From an uncultured Lachnospiraceae bacterium (lineage in GTDB: Bacteria; Bacillota; Clostridia; Lachnospirales; Lachnospiraceae), in NCBI GenBank assembly GCA_947178145.1, contig CAMWXE010000009.1, positions 1 to 64,000 of the forward strand: 64,000 nucleotides of DNA. The letters are read 5' to 3'. A program made the translations under genes and the position numbers. Shown piece after piece: positions 44,334 through 52,351 of the stretch. The first letter of the stretch is position 1, and every line of letters starts with the position of its first letter. Below the pieces are notes generated by a model that was not told the origin of the DNA, made no database searches, and worked only from the letters and a program-made list of their open reading frames with translations.

Positions 44334-45425
44334 GTGAAGACTAAGGGCATAAGTTCAGGACAACGATGGAGGCAGTCTCTGAAAGGAATTTTTTGCGTTG
44401 TTATGGCACTGGTGTTTGCGGTTTTGCCTTGTGTAAATGCAAAAGCGGTGACATTTTACGAGAGTGATGGTGCAAGCTATGAAGAGGGGTATATTTTTGT
44501 GGGCGAGAGCCATATGGGGATTGCAAGCACCCATATTCTGGATGATACAGATCATTCAGGGATGATCCCTGGACTTGACGGTGTCTTGTTTAATCTGGAA
44601 TGGGAGGGAGGACTGTATGGATCGTATCGTATGAAAGGGAATTTGTTCTTTGTATTTGGCGGTACGAATGCGCAGAACGAGGAGGCGACGCAGACGAGCA
44701 AGGATTATATCTATAGTGATGGGAAGGGGCAGCGTGGTCTGGCTGTAACTAAGATTCATGAAATTATGGATAAGAATCCCAATATTGCGCACTGGAATAT
44801 CATATCGTATCACGGAAGTGTACAGGCAAAGATTCTGGAGGGAAGGACGATTCCGAATTATTATGTGGCCTCTTATCGAAATTGGATGGAATACGAGTTC
44901 CCGGAGGCGGATATTTATTTTCTTTCTATTTCAACGATGACCAAGTATTACAGGGGAGCAGCCAATCCGGATTTATTAAACAGGGTATTGAAGGAGGCAT
45001 TTCCAGACAACTTTTTGGATTACACAGAATTTTATAACCAGAGGTATCCACAGGGAATGTATGACCCGACATTGCGGTCGGATACGATACACTGGAGTCC
45101 GAAGACCTATACAGAACTGATTGTGAGCGTCATCCAGGAGACACAGCGCAGGCGGGAGATTGCGAAGGCATCAGTGGTTCCAGAGCCTGTGGAAGTGATC
45201 GTCACAGATGCAGAGGCGGTGCTCTATACCAATGACAATACCGTCATATATTCTGTACCAGACTGGAATGGAGAGGTGCTTTTCGCAGAGTTGGAGGTTG
45301 GTCTTCCCATTCACGTCACGGGTATAACGGACAATGGATTTTTCCGTATTGATTTGGGTGAAATAACAGCCTATATTCATGGAGTAGGACTGAGTGAAGC
45401 ATGGGAAGGCCAGACGGCCAATTAA
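44334..45425 (+). CDS. Secreted SGNH-like protein with SH3-like tail, paralogue 4
   Basis: A 363-aa exported protein with a signal peptide ending near VNAKA, then VTFYESDGASYEEGYIFVGESHMG. SDTIHWSP is the Asp/His motif. It is closest to paralogue 1 in the catalytic part (KGNLFFVFGG, TKIHEIMDKNPNIAHWNIIS), while its SH3-like tail is closest to paralogues 2 and 3. That mosaic suggests recombination. GTG at 44334 is chosen for 8-nt spacing to GGAGG; GTG 44328 is only 2 nt away. Confidence 0.75.
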   Translation: MKTKGISSGQRWRQSLKGIFCVVMALVFAVLPCVNAKAVTFYESDGASYEEGYIFVGESHMGIASTHILDDTDHSGMIPGLDGVLFNLEWEGGLYGSYRMKGNLFFVFGGTNAQNEEATQTSKDYIYSDGKGQRGLAVTKIHEIMDKNPNIAHWNIISYHGSVQAKILEGRTIPNYYVASYRNWMEYEFPEADIYFLSISTMTKYYRGAANPDLLNRVLKEAFPDNFLDYTEFYNQRYPQGMYDPTLRSDTIHWSPKTYTELIVSVIQETQRRREIAKASVVPEPVEVIVTDAEAVLYTNDNTVIYSVPDWNGEVLFAELEVGLPIHVTGITDNGFFRIDLGEITAYIHGVGLSEAWEGQTAN

Positions 45426-45439
45426 GTTCATCGCAATGA

Positions 45440-45465
45440 AAAGCGAGTACTGATGTACTCGATTT
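45440..45465 (+). terminator. Hairpin between SGNH-like paralogues 4 and 5
   Basis: CGAGTAC-TGAT-GTACTCG with AAAA and TTTT flanks. Probably a partial terminator or attenuator. Confidence 0.6.
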
Positions 45466-45556
45466 TGCCTATATAGGAAAGTGCGGTTTGCCACCAGTTT
45501 GGAGATAAAACGGAAGATTGACAATGAGGGAAACAATGAAAGGAAGCGTTGATTTT

Positions 45557-46588
45557 ATGAGAAAGAGATTTGTAAGTGGCTTTATGGTGATAATGTTCTG
45601 CCTGTTTATGGCTTTGCCGGTGAATGCTATGACTGTGTATGAGAGTGATGGTATTGTACATGAAGAAGGCTATATTATCATTGGGGAAAGTCATGCAATC
45701 AATACAGCGAGGGCGATCGGTGACAGGGCAGAGGCTGCTGGAAATATGTTTCAGTGGGGAGGGACAGATATTTCATATGAATTTCAGTGGGATGGAAGTA
45801 TCGAGGTGACACCAGAAGGGGCTCCAAACACGTTTCGGATGAAAGGAAATCTATTTGTTGTGTTTGAGGGGATTTCGCAGAAAACAGACGGAAAGACACA
45901 GTGCAGCTATGAGTATATCTATAGCGATGGAAAAGGAAAACAAGGGCGCGGAGTACAAAAAATACATGAAATTATGGATGGCAATCCCAATATCCTTCAT
46001 TGGAACATTATTTCTATGTGTGGCGCATCTTCGGCAGGAAAAGGAAAAGCGGTTGCCGATATCTGCGCAGCTTCTTATAGAAACTGGATTGAGTATGAAT
46101 TTCCAGAAGCGGACTGCTATTTTCTTTCGATTGCAACAAACAAAAAGTATTATAGACATGTGCAGGACAGACATGTCTATAACCGTACGCTGGCAGCAGC
46201 ATTTCCAGAGGAATTTTTAGATTATACGGATTTCTATGAGGAAAGATATCCGGAGAGACTTGTCGATACCATTCATTGGGACGATGAAACTTATATTGAC
46301 CTCATTGTCGATGTACTCTGGAAAATTGAGGAGAGAAGGAGCGCGGCGGAAAAAGATTCTCCTGCGGAGTATGCAGTTACAGCATTGCAGGATATATTGT
46401 ACACAAATGATCAAACTGTGGTTTATGACTGTCCTGACTTTCGCGGGCGTGTGATATTGCATTCCTGTGCCGGGGGATTGCCCGTGCAGATATCGGGTGT
46501 GACGGACAATGGATTTTATCAGATTGATTTAGGCGGAGCAGTTTATTATGTTCCGGAGACAGGACTGTCGAGGTCAGAGCAGCAATAG
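45557..46588 (+). CDS. Secreted SGNH-like protein with SH3-like tail, paralogue 5 (most divergent)
   Basis: A 343-aa exported protein. Signal peptide MRKRFVSGFMVIMFCLFMA onward ends VNAM, then TVYESDGIVHEEGYIIIGESHA. The catalytic pair is in VDTIHWDD. The NQRYPQGMWDP block is shortened to EERYPERLVDT, and the KGNLFVVFEG and HEIMDGNPNILHWNIIS blocks remain. Its SH3-like tail has drifted (SCAGGLPVQISGVTDNGFYQIDLG). The start follows AAAGGAAG; ATG 45536 (after GAGGGAAA) is an alternative. A structured terminator follows, then the convergent XRE gene. Confidence 0.75.
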   Translation: MRKRFVSGFMVIMFCLFMALPVNAMTVYESDGIVHEEGYIIIGESHAINTARAIGDRAEAAGNMFQWGGTDISYEFQWDGSIEVTPEGAPNTFRMKGNLFVVFEGISQKTDGKTQCSYEYIYSDGKGKQGRGVQKIHEIMDGNPNILHWNIISMCGASSAGKGKAVADICAASYRNWIEYEFPEADCYFLSIATNKKYYRHVQDRHVYNRTLAAAFPEEFLDYTDFYEERYPERLVDTIHWDDETYIDLIVDVLWKIEERRSAAEKDSPAEYAVTALQDILYTNDQTVVYDCPDFRGRVILHSCAGGLPVQISGVTDNGFYQIDLGGAVYYVPETGLSRSEQQ

Positions 46589-46600
46589 AATGCCATATGG

Positions 46601-46637
46601 AAAATCCCCTGAGCAGTCCGGCTGTACAGAGGATTTT
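46601..46637 (+). terminator. Terminator of the SGNH-like gene cluster
   Basis: AAAATCC (46601-46607) pairs with GGATTTT (46631-46637), with inner CTG/CAG pairing. A second hairpin CCCCTCA-GGAT-TGAGGGG (46644-46661) lies between it and the XRE gene end. Confidence 0.6.
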
Positions 46638-46691
46638 GCTTCACCCCTCAGGATTGAGGGGCTGGAATATTGATGTGCCGAAGAGACTGTG

Positions 46692-47024
46692 TTATGTCTC
46701 GCTGTCAGTGACATTCTGCGTGATCATGACCTGCATTGCCGCAAGGATTATCTGAAGCTGCTTGTCCGTACACTTGTGTGCGCAGTTGTTGACTTCTTGT
46801 ATCAGGGGGCTGTTGCTTGCAGATAGAAAGATCAGACTGTCGAGAGATAGATTTAGAATGTCACAGAGCTTAAAAAGTACTTTGACCGATGGCATGCGAT
46901 GTTCGCTTTCCAGATGCATGTAGTGAACAGGTGAAATATCTACCAGTTCCGCAACCTGCTCTTGTGTGAGATTCATTTTGATGCGCGCTGCGCGTATTGC
47001 ATTTCCTAAAGTTCCTTTTTCCAT
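46692..47024 (-). CDS. XRE family transcriptional regulator (SinR-sized)
   Basis: A 110-aa protein with an N-terminal HTH_3 domain (residues about 6-62: IRAARIKMNLTQEQVAELVDIS, recognition helix near SPVHYMHLESEHRMPSV). The C-terminal stretch of about 45 residues ends in a predicted helix (TDKQLQIILAAMQVMI) that may dimerise. The ATG follows AAAGGAGAATATAT; an in-frame ATG 16 codons upstream lacks a site. It sits at the end of the glycan locus, and copies of the TCTC palindrome lie in front of it. It is therefore the natural candidate for the protein that binds modules A-E and its own promoter. Binding is inferred. Confidence 0.88.
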   Translation of the reverse strand: MEKGTLGNAIRAARIKMNLTQEQVAELVDISPVHYMHLESEHRMPSVKVLFKLCDILNLSLDSLIFLSASNSPLIQEVNNCAHKCTDKQLQIILAAMQVMITQNVTDSET

Positions 47025-47064
47025 ATATATTCTCCTTTCTTTATTGAGTATTCGTTTTTCGGAT

Positions 47065-47150
47065 ACTCTCAATAAGCATATAGAGAATAGAATTTGATGA
47101 AAACAAGCAAAGAGAGAAATAAAAGTCTCAATAAGAGACTAAAAGAGACA
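47065..47150 (-). promoter_or_regulatory. Module F: XRE-type operator cluster upstream of the XRE gene
   Basis: One perfect-length palindrome (plus strand TCTCAATAAGAGA, 47126-47138; minus TCTCTTATTGAGA) lies with overlapping half-sites (47067-47086 and 47135-47149). A weak minus-strand promoter TTGCTT / TATTCT is possible within this span. This suggests autoregulation. Confidence 0.6.
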
Positions 47151-47321
47151 AAACAGGTGGAAAATTGGAAAATTATAGTTCTCTGTGCGAGATAGTCAGC
47201 GCATATCATGAGCGTTACTTTTTCTGCAATGAAATCAGATAAAAGGGTAGGATATCAATATTTGAACCGTATTTTTAGTTGTCCCAAAATATCGAACGAT
47301 CACTGATAAGGTAAAAAGTAG

Positions 47322-47386
47322 TTGCAATTTCTCTTATAAGGAAGTACAATCTCTCTTAAAGAGAATAAATAAATCTCTTAAAGAGA
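47322..47386 (+). promoter_or_regulatory. Module D: TTGCAA/TACAAT promoter with two (plus one partial) operators
   Basis: TTGCAA (47322-47327), 17-bp spacer, TACAAT (47345-47350), then TCTCTTAAAGAGA at 47352-47364 and 47374-47386, 22 bp apart. A partial copy TCTCTTATAAGGA (47330-47342) is in the spacer. It points to the right, away from the XRE gene. No ordinary gene begins within 300 bp. Confidence 0.83.
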
Positions 47387-47394
47387 AGGATTTA

Positions 47395-47448
47395 ATGTCA
47401 TTTTGGGTGCGGGAGATATCGCAATATTTTCGGCCAGTTTCATCCTAA
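47395..47448 (+). CDS. Possible 17-residue peptide behind module D
   Basis: ATG at 47395, 8 nt after the last operator, preceded by GAAGGA with 4-nt spacing. The product would be MSFWVREISQYFRPVSS, rich in aromatic residues and arginine. It has no signal peptide. The downstream DNA holds GATATCG (47415-47421) / CGATATC (47451-47457), so this could instead be a small RNA or leader of the DUF3048 gene. Translation is unproven. Confidence 0.3.
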   Translation: MSFWVREISQYFRPVSS

Positions 47449-47715
47449 AACGATATCATGACGTAGATGACATGGATGGTACTTGCCGTGTATCTATTGG
47501 TCAGTATCTGTCGAAATAGAAGAAATTGCAAAATATTGAGACAGGTGGGTACATTTTTCCAGTAGATGTGCTATAATAAAAAACACAACTGTCAGCGATT
47601 TGTGGGCGAAACAAAGGCTTCTTTATCTTTATTCTTGATATTGACGGAGCGATTCGTTATTGACAGTACAGAAACAAAACATGATATTATCCAGAAAAAC
47701 AGGAGGAAGGGATCT

Positions 47716-48882
47716 ATGAGAAACAAAAACAGGAACAAAAGGTGTATGATGGCGTGTGCGGCGATACTGGCAGCGATTACTGTGATGTCTGCCGTACCCG
47801 GCAATCAGGTGACAGAGGAGAAGGGAAGCGAGACAGTGACCGAGGTTGGTATGGACTATACGGCACAGGAGAATGTACTCCCGGTGAATTGGCTCGAGAT
47901 GACAGGAATGGATGCGCAGCTGCTGCCGTCAGCACAGCTGACCACACCACAGGGCAACCTGTACCGCAGTGAGCTGACAAACGAATGGATTGATATCAGT
48001 CTGCAGAATCAGCGGCCAGTGGCGGTCATGGTTGACAATGAGAAAGCGGCTCTTCCGCACTACGGACTGACAGAGGCCGATGTCGTGTACGAGATGATGA
48101 ACAGCACTGCGAACGGACGCATCACGCGACTGATGGCAATTGTCAAGGACTGGGGAAAGATTACGCAGTTTGGAAATGTTCGGAGTGCACGACAGACCAA
48201 TTTTATGCTTGCAGCGGAGTGGAATGCCATTGTGTGTCACGATGGGGGACCGTTCTATATCAATGAATGGGTTGCAAAGGATTACACGAACAATCTGAGC
48301 GGTGGATTCTCTCGTATCAATAATGGAAAGAAACGGGAATATACAGAATATATCTGTACAGGAGAGCTGGCGAAGAGAATTAAGGCGGCTGGCTATACCA
48401 CGGAGTACAATCAATATTATCCCGGGCAGCATTTTATGTTCTCAGATACTGAGATTGACTTGTCCACACATCCTGCAGCATTGCCGTGTACCCATATTGT
48501 TTTGCCGTTCCCGCACAATCAGTCACAGCTGGTGTACAATGCAGTGACGAAGACTTATGATTACTATGAATATGGAAAGGCACATACAGATCCTCTGCAT
48601 AACAATGCACCGCTTACCTTTAAGAATCTGCTGATACAGGACACAACATTCGCACAGTTAGATAAGGGTGGATACATGATCTACAATGCGATGGATGTAG
48701 GACGTTCTGGCTATTATATCACAAACGGCAAAATGATTCAGGTAGTATGGGCAAAGCTGGGTGAAACAGCGCCGACTGTATATTTTGACAAGCTGACAGG
48801 CCAGCAGATAGAGATCAATACTGGAAAGACTTACATAGCGCTGGTACCTTCTGATTCCTGGGACAGCATCGTTATCCAGTAG
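47716..48882 (+). CDS. DUF3048 domain protein, secreted or anchored
   Basis: A 388-aa exported protein with an N-terminal hydrophobic signal (residues about 10-28). The body shows the DUF3048 pattern: RPVAVMVDNEKAALPHYGLTEADVVYE with glycine loops, GRITRLMAIV, GNVRSARQTNF, and CHDGGP. The C-terminal half matches the associated DUF3048_C domain. Members (YerB in Bacillus) are common in Firmicutes with no settled role. The ATG follows AGGAGGAAGGGATCT; an open frame 50 codons upstream lacks a site. It may be read from module D (320 bp upstream) or from TTGACA-17-GATATT nearer the gene. Confidence 0.85.
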   Translation: MRNKNRNKRCMMACAAILAAITVMSAVPGNQVTEEKGSETVTEVGMDYTAQENVLPVNWLEMTGMDAQLLPSAQLTTPQGNLYRSELTNEWIDISLQNQRPVAVMVDNEKAALPHYGLTEADVVYEMMNSTANGRITRLMAIVKDWGKITQFGNVRSARQTNFMLAAEWNAIVCHDGGPFYINEWVAKDYTNNLSGGFSRINNGKKREYTEYICTGELAKRIKAAGYTTEYNQYYPGQHFMFSDTEIDLSTHPAALPCTHIVLPFPHNQSQLVYNAVTKTYDYYEYGKAHTDPLHNNAPLTFKNLLIQDTTFAQLDKGGYMIYNAMDVGRSGYYITNGKMIQVVWAKLGETAPTVYFDKLTGQQIEINTGKTYIALVPSDSWDSIVIQ

Positions 48883-48894
48883 TCGGATACAGGA

Positions 48895-49416
48895 TCAGGA
48901 ATCAAATTTTTTACAGCTCATGACAGAGTTGTGGTACGCGGGATTGTTGGTCACATCTTCGTCAAACCACGCAGGCGGGATAAAGGCGTTTGCCATCTCC
49001 ACACTTGGAAATTCCACTTCTGCCATGACGAGCGGTGCGAAGGGCGGTGCAAAGACATCGAGCTCTATGGAGAGCGTTGGCGTGGTTATGGGCTTATAGC
49101 TGTCATCGAACTGCGGATTTTCGACGGGAATGACATATCTTTTCTTAGATATGACATTCCCGTCAGCTTTTTTCAGCAGATGCTGATAGGATGTTTCATC
49201 GAGGGGAAGATTGTATTCTTCGCGCGCCATCAGACCGCTGCCCTTATAAGTCAGATAGTAGGAGTCGTTTGATTTGCGGACGCGCACGACGGGCGATGTG
49301 TTTAAATAAGCCTGTTCAATGACTTTACAGGGGAAGTGATCGAGGTTTTTGGGCAGATTTTTTATCGTGTATTTTTTTTCTATTTCTAAATTTTCCATAT
49401 TTTCTTTATTTTCCAT
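48895..49416 (-). CDS. CYTH domain protein (inorganic triphosphatase-like)
   Basis: A 173-aa cytosolic protein. The N-terminal EIEKKY is the ExExK hallmark of CYTH enzymes, followed by the strand-rich tunnel fold with alternating charged residues (VVRVRKSNDSYYLTYKG, EEYNLPLDE, SIELDVF, MAEVEFPS). Such proteins hydrolyse tripolyphosphate or similar substrates with Mg2+. The start follows AAAGGATATG. It starts 6 nt after the stop of the next upstream gene on this strand, forming a two-gene unit. Confidence 0.85.
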   Translation of the reverse strand: MENKENMENLEIEKKYTIKNLPKNLDHFPCKVIEQAYLNTSPVVRVRKSNDSYYLTYKGSGLMAREEYNLPLDETSYQHLLKKADGNVISKKRYVIPVENPQFDDSYKPITTPTLSIELDVFAPPFAPLVMAEVEFPSVEMANAFIPPAWFDEDVTNNPAYHNSVMSCKKFDS

Positions 49417-49422
49417 GCGTAA

Positions 49423-50037
49423 TCATATCCTTTCTACAGGGGATTGAGATGTCTGCTGCTTCCATATTAAATGATTTCGCATCGAAATACAAGGACAAAA
49501 TGTACTGATATGTTGTCCCATGTTAGGAGACATAGCGGAGTGGGCGGCATCAGCGATGAAAAGGAGTGTGAACAAAATACACAATGTCACACGGATTTTG
49601 ATGGTCATGCGATGATAATATTTGTTGAAGACGGGTTGAAAAACACAGATGAGCAGCATGCCTCCAAGACCAAAACCAATAGCGCTTGTCAGGCAGATGT
49701 GCCCGTTTACATGACACAGATGTCCACTGTAATCCCACCAGCGAACGCCCCATTTCCATTCCAGCCAGACGCCTGAGAAATATTCCAGTGTAGTACACAA
49801 GATGCAGGAAAGAATAAAAACGGCAGCAGGGTGCTTTCGCAGCCTGTGGAGCAACAAAATCAAGATGACACAGCCTGCACCATAGATGGGAAGATAGGGC
49901 CCCTGGTATACGCCTCTGTTTACAAACGCGTGTGCAGTTACCAGATAGAGCAGCACCTCCCAGAGCCATCCTGCGAAGGCTGTGGTGAAAAACAATAATG
50001 CATAGTAGTCAAAGGGACGGATCGTGTTCTTTTTCAT
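49423..50037 (-). CDS. Multi-pass membrane protein, putative ABC-transporter type IV family (PF06541-like)
   Basis: A 204-aa membrane protein with about six hydrophobic segments. The signature AFAGWLWEVLLYLVTAHAFVNRG followed by GPYLPIYGAG is typical of the family labelled putative ABC transporter type IV (CmpB). The name does not prove transport. A second conserved piece reads LEYFSGVWLEWKWGVRWWDYSG. ATG 50037 is preferred; a TTG seven codons earlier is possible, and neither has a strong ribosome site. It is first gene of a unit with the CYTH protein. Confidence 0.75.
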   Translation of the reverse strand: MKKNTIRPFDYYALLFFTTAFAGWLWEVLLYLVTAHAFVNRGVYQGPYLPIYGAGCVILILLLHRLRKHPAAVFILSCILCTTLEYFSGVWLEWKWGVRWWDYSGHLCHVNGHICLTSAIGFGLGGMLLICVFQPVFNKYYHRMTIKIRVTLCILFTLLFIADAAHSAMSPNMGQHISTFCPCISMRNHLIWKQQTSQSPVERI

Positions 50038-50175
50038 AATGAAGGTAGTATCTCTCAAAATCTGCGGATTAATTCATGAAAGCGTGTGATTGTATATTTC
50101 TTTTTAAAAGAAACTATGTTATCATGGAAGATACAAAAAACAAAAACGAATGATTGATTCGGATGGAGGTACAAG

Positions 50176-51678
50176 ATGGCTGATATTATGAAGCTTCAAA
50201 ATGGAAGCGATGTGCGTGGAATCGCGTGTGAGGGTGTTGTGGGCGAGAATGTGAATCTCACAGAGGATGCCGGAAACCTGATTGGCGGTGGTTTTGTCAG
50301 ATGGCTTGCGGACAAGAAGGGCAAGCGGACAGACGAACTTCGAATTGGAATCGGTCATGATTCCAGAATTACGGCTGACAGTCTGTTTGCGGCAGCGGCG
50401 AAGGGAATTACGGCAGCGGGGGCACATGTTTACGACTGTGGTCTTGTGTCGACGCCTTCGATGTTTATGACAACCGTGTTTGAGGAGTTTGCATTTGATG
50501 GAGCAATCATGATTACAGCGAGTCATCTGCCGTTTAACAGAAACGGATACAAGTTTTTTGACAGGGATGGCGGCCTGGAGCATGATGATATCACGAAGGT
50601 GCTCGAGACTGCGTCAGGGCTTGCGGTGGCGGATGCTGATTTGTCCCATGTGGAAAAAGTTGATTCCATTTCTGTATATTGCAGATTTTTGCAGGAGAAG
50701 ATAAAGAAGAGTATCGGCGCTGACAATTATGACCAGCCGCTTGCGGGGCTGCATATTGTGGTGGATACAGGAAATGGTGCCGGCGGCTTTTTCGTGGAAA
50801 AGGTTTTAAACCCGCTTGGCGCAGACACGACGGGCAGTCAGTTTCTGGAACCGGACGGACGGTTCCCCAATCATATTCCCAACCCTGAGAACAAAGAGGC
50901 GATGGAGTCAATCAGACAGGCCGTGCTAAACAACAAGGCCGATTTGGGTATTATATTTGATACGGACGTGGACAGAATGTCAGCGGTTCTCCCAAACGGC
51001 GATGAGGTGAACAGGGATGCGATTATAGCAATGATGACGGCGATTATTGCTGAGGATTATCCCGGTGGAACGATTGTGACGGATTCGGTCACCAGCGACA
51101 GGCTGACACGTTTTATGGAGCATATTGGCATGAAGCACCACAGATATATGCGAGGGTACAAGAATGTGATTAATGAGTCGATCCGCCTGAATAAGGAGGG
51201 CGTCGTGTCACCGCTTGCCATAGAGACTTCCGGACATGGCGCGCTCAGCGAGAACTATTTCCTCGATGACGGTGCCTACATGGCAGTGAAGCTCTTGATT
51301 GCGCTTGCGAAAGCGGCGAAGGAGAACAAGACGCTCGCCTCCTTTATAGAAAAAATGGAGAAGGGATTTGAGGAGAGGGAGTACCGCTTTAGGATACAGG
51401 GCGACGATTTCAGGACTTACGGGAAAGACGCGCTGGATACTTTTGAGGAGAGGGCCAAAGCAAGGGGATATCACATTGCGCCAAATTCATACGAAGGGAT
51501 TCGCATTACCTTTGACACGGATGAGGTACAAGGATGGCTTTTGCTGCGCATGTCGCTCCACGACCCACAGATGCCGCTTAATATAGAGGGCACAAGGGAG
51601 GGCGACTGCGATAAGCTCTTTGATATTGTGTTGGAGCTTCTTGACGGGTTTGACAGGCTGGTGATTCCGTCAAAATAA
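50176..51678 (+). CDS. Phosphohexomutase (phosphomannomutase/phosphoglucomutase family)
   Basis: Cytosolic enzyme of 500 aa with the four-domain alpha-D-phosphohexomutase layout. The phosphoserine loop is ITASHLPFNRNGYKFF (Ser116), the metal loop FDTDVDRMSA, the sugar loop ETSGHGAL, and the C-terminal phosphate-binding segment has SYEGIRITFD. In the serine loop the usual Asn-Pro after His is Leu-Pro. It interconverts hexose 1- and 6-phosphates for glycan precursors; glucose versus mannose is not decided. The start follows GGATGGAGGTACAAG. Confidence 0.88.
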   Translation: MADIMKLQNGSDVRGIACEGVVGENVNLTEDAGNLIGGGFVRWLADKKGKRTDELRIGIGHDSRITADSLFAAAAKGITAAGAHVYDCGLVSTPSMFMTTVFEEFAFDGAIMITASHLPFNRNGYKFFDRDGGLEHDDITKVLETASGLAVADADLSHVEKVDSISVYCRFLQEKIKKSIGADNYDQPLAGLHIVVDTGNGAGGFFVEKVLNPLGADTTGSQFLEPDGRFPNHIPNPENKEAMESIRQAVLNNKADLGIIFDTDVDRMSAVLPNGDEVNRDAIIAMMTAIIAEDYPGGTIVTDSVTSDRLTRFMEHIGMKHHRYMRGYKNVINESIRLNKEGVVSPLAIETSGHGALSENYFLDDGAYMAVKLLIALAKAAKENKTLASFIEKMEKGFEEREYRFRIQGDDFRTYGKDALDTFEERAKARGYHIAPNSYEGIRITFDTDEVQGWLLLRMSLHDPQMPLNIEGTREGDCDKLFDIVLELLDGFDRLVIPSK

Positions 51679-51756
51679 TTGTAAATGGCAGACAGGGAAC
51701 TGCTTTGTGTGAGTCCCATGCGGGTAAGCGCGGAGTGGTTACAATAGGAGACTGGA

Positions 51757-52308
51757 ATGAGAATAGGAATGGGATATGATGTACACTGTCTTGTGGAGGG
51801 ACGGCCTCTTGTCATTGGCGGTGTGACGATACCATACGAGCTGGGACTTTTGGGACATTCTGATGCGGATGTGCTGCTGCATGCGATAGCGGATGCGCTT
51901 CTCGGCGCGGCAGCGCTCGGCGATATCGGGAAACATTTTCCGGATACGGATCCGGCTTACAAAGGAATTTCAAGCATTGTACTGCTGGAACGGGTTGGGA
52001 AACTGCTGGAGGAGAATCTGTTTTTCATCGAAAATATTGATGCGACGATCATTGCACAGGCCCCGAAAATGCGGCCTTATATCGATCAGATGTGCGATAA
52101 TATTGCAGGAGCGCTGGGAATCAGTGCAGGTCAGGTCAATGTCAAGGCGACGACAGAGGAAGGGCTTGGATTTACCGGTGAGGGGAAAGGAATCTCAGCA
52201 CAGGCAGTCTGTATGCTCACAAGTCCGCGGGAGATGGCAACGATGGATACACAAACAAACATGCGTTCCTGTGAGAGCTGTCCAGGATGTAGTGTGTTGA
52301 AGCAATGA
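51757..52308 (+). CDS. ispF: 2-C-methyl-D-erythritol 2,4-cyclodiphosphate synthase with Cys-rich tail
   Basis: MEP-pathway enzyme that forms the cyclic diphosphate in isoprenoid synthesis. Motifs: [18 protein letters not shown] (Asp/His zinc ligands), [27 protein letters not shown] and [20 protein letters not shown]. At 183 aa it is about 25 residues longer than usual. The extra C terminus ends [16 protein letters not shown] with three cysteines that could bind metal or form disulfides. The start follows AATAGGAGACTGG. Confidence 0.94.
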   Translation: MRIGMGYDVHCLVEGRPLVIGGVTIPYELGLLGHSDADVLLHAIADALLGAAALGDIGKHFPDTDPAYKGISSIVLLERVGKLLEENLFFIENIDATIIAQAPKMRPYIDQMCDNIAGALGISAGQVNVKATTEEGLGFTGEGKGISAQAVCMLTSPREMATMDTQTNMRSCESCPGCSVLKQ

Positions 52309-52351
52309 TGGAAATGGGATTGATAGAAATGAGAAATGGCTGGATTGAAAA

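Noticed and set aside
47566-47715. N-terminal extension of the DUF3048 protein
   Set aside because: The strong AGGAGGAAGG site directly precedes the ATG at 47716 and the signal peptide starts there.
50048-50062. TATCTCTCAAAAT before the PF06541-like gene as another regulon operator
   Set aside because: Only one half of the palindrome is present and no TTGCAA/TATAAT module accompanies it.
51710-51735. GGGTAAGCGCGGA before ispF as a third copy of the SGNH-gene leader
   Set aside because: Only about 11 bases match; hairpins and flanking blocks are absent.
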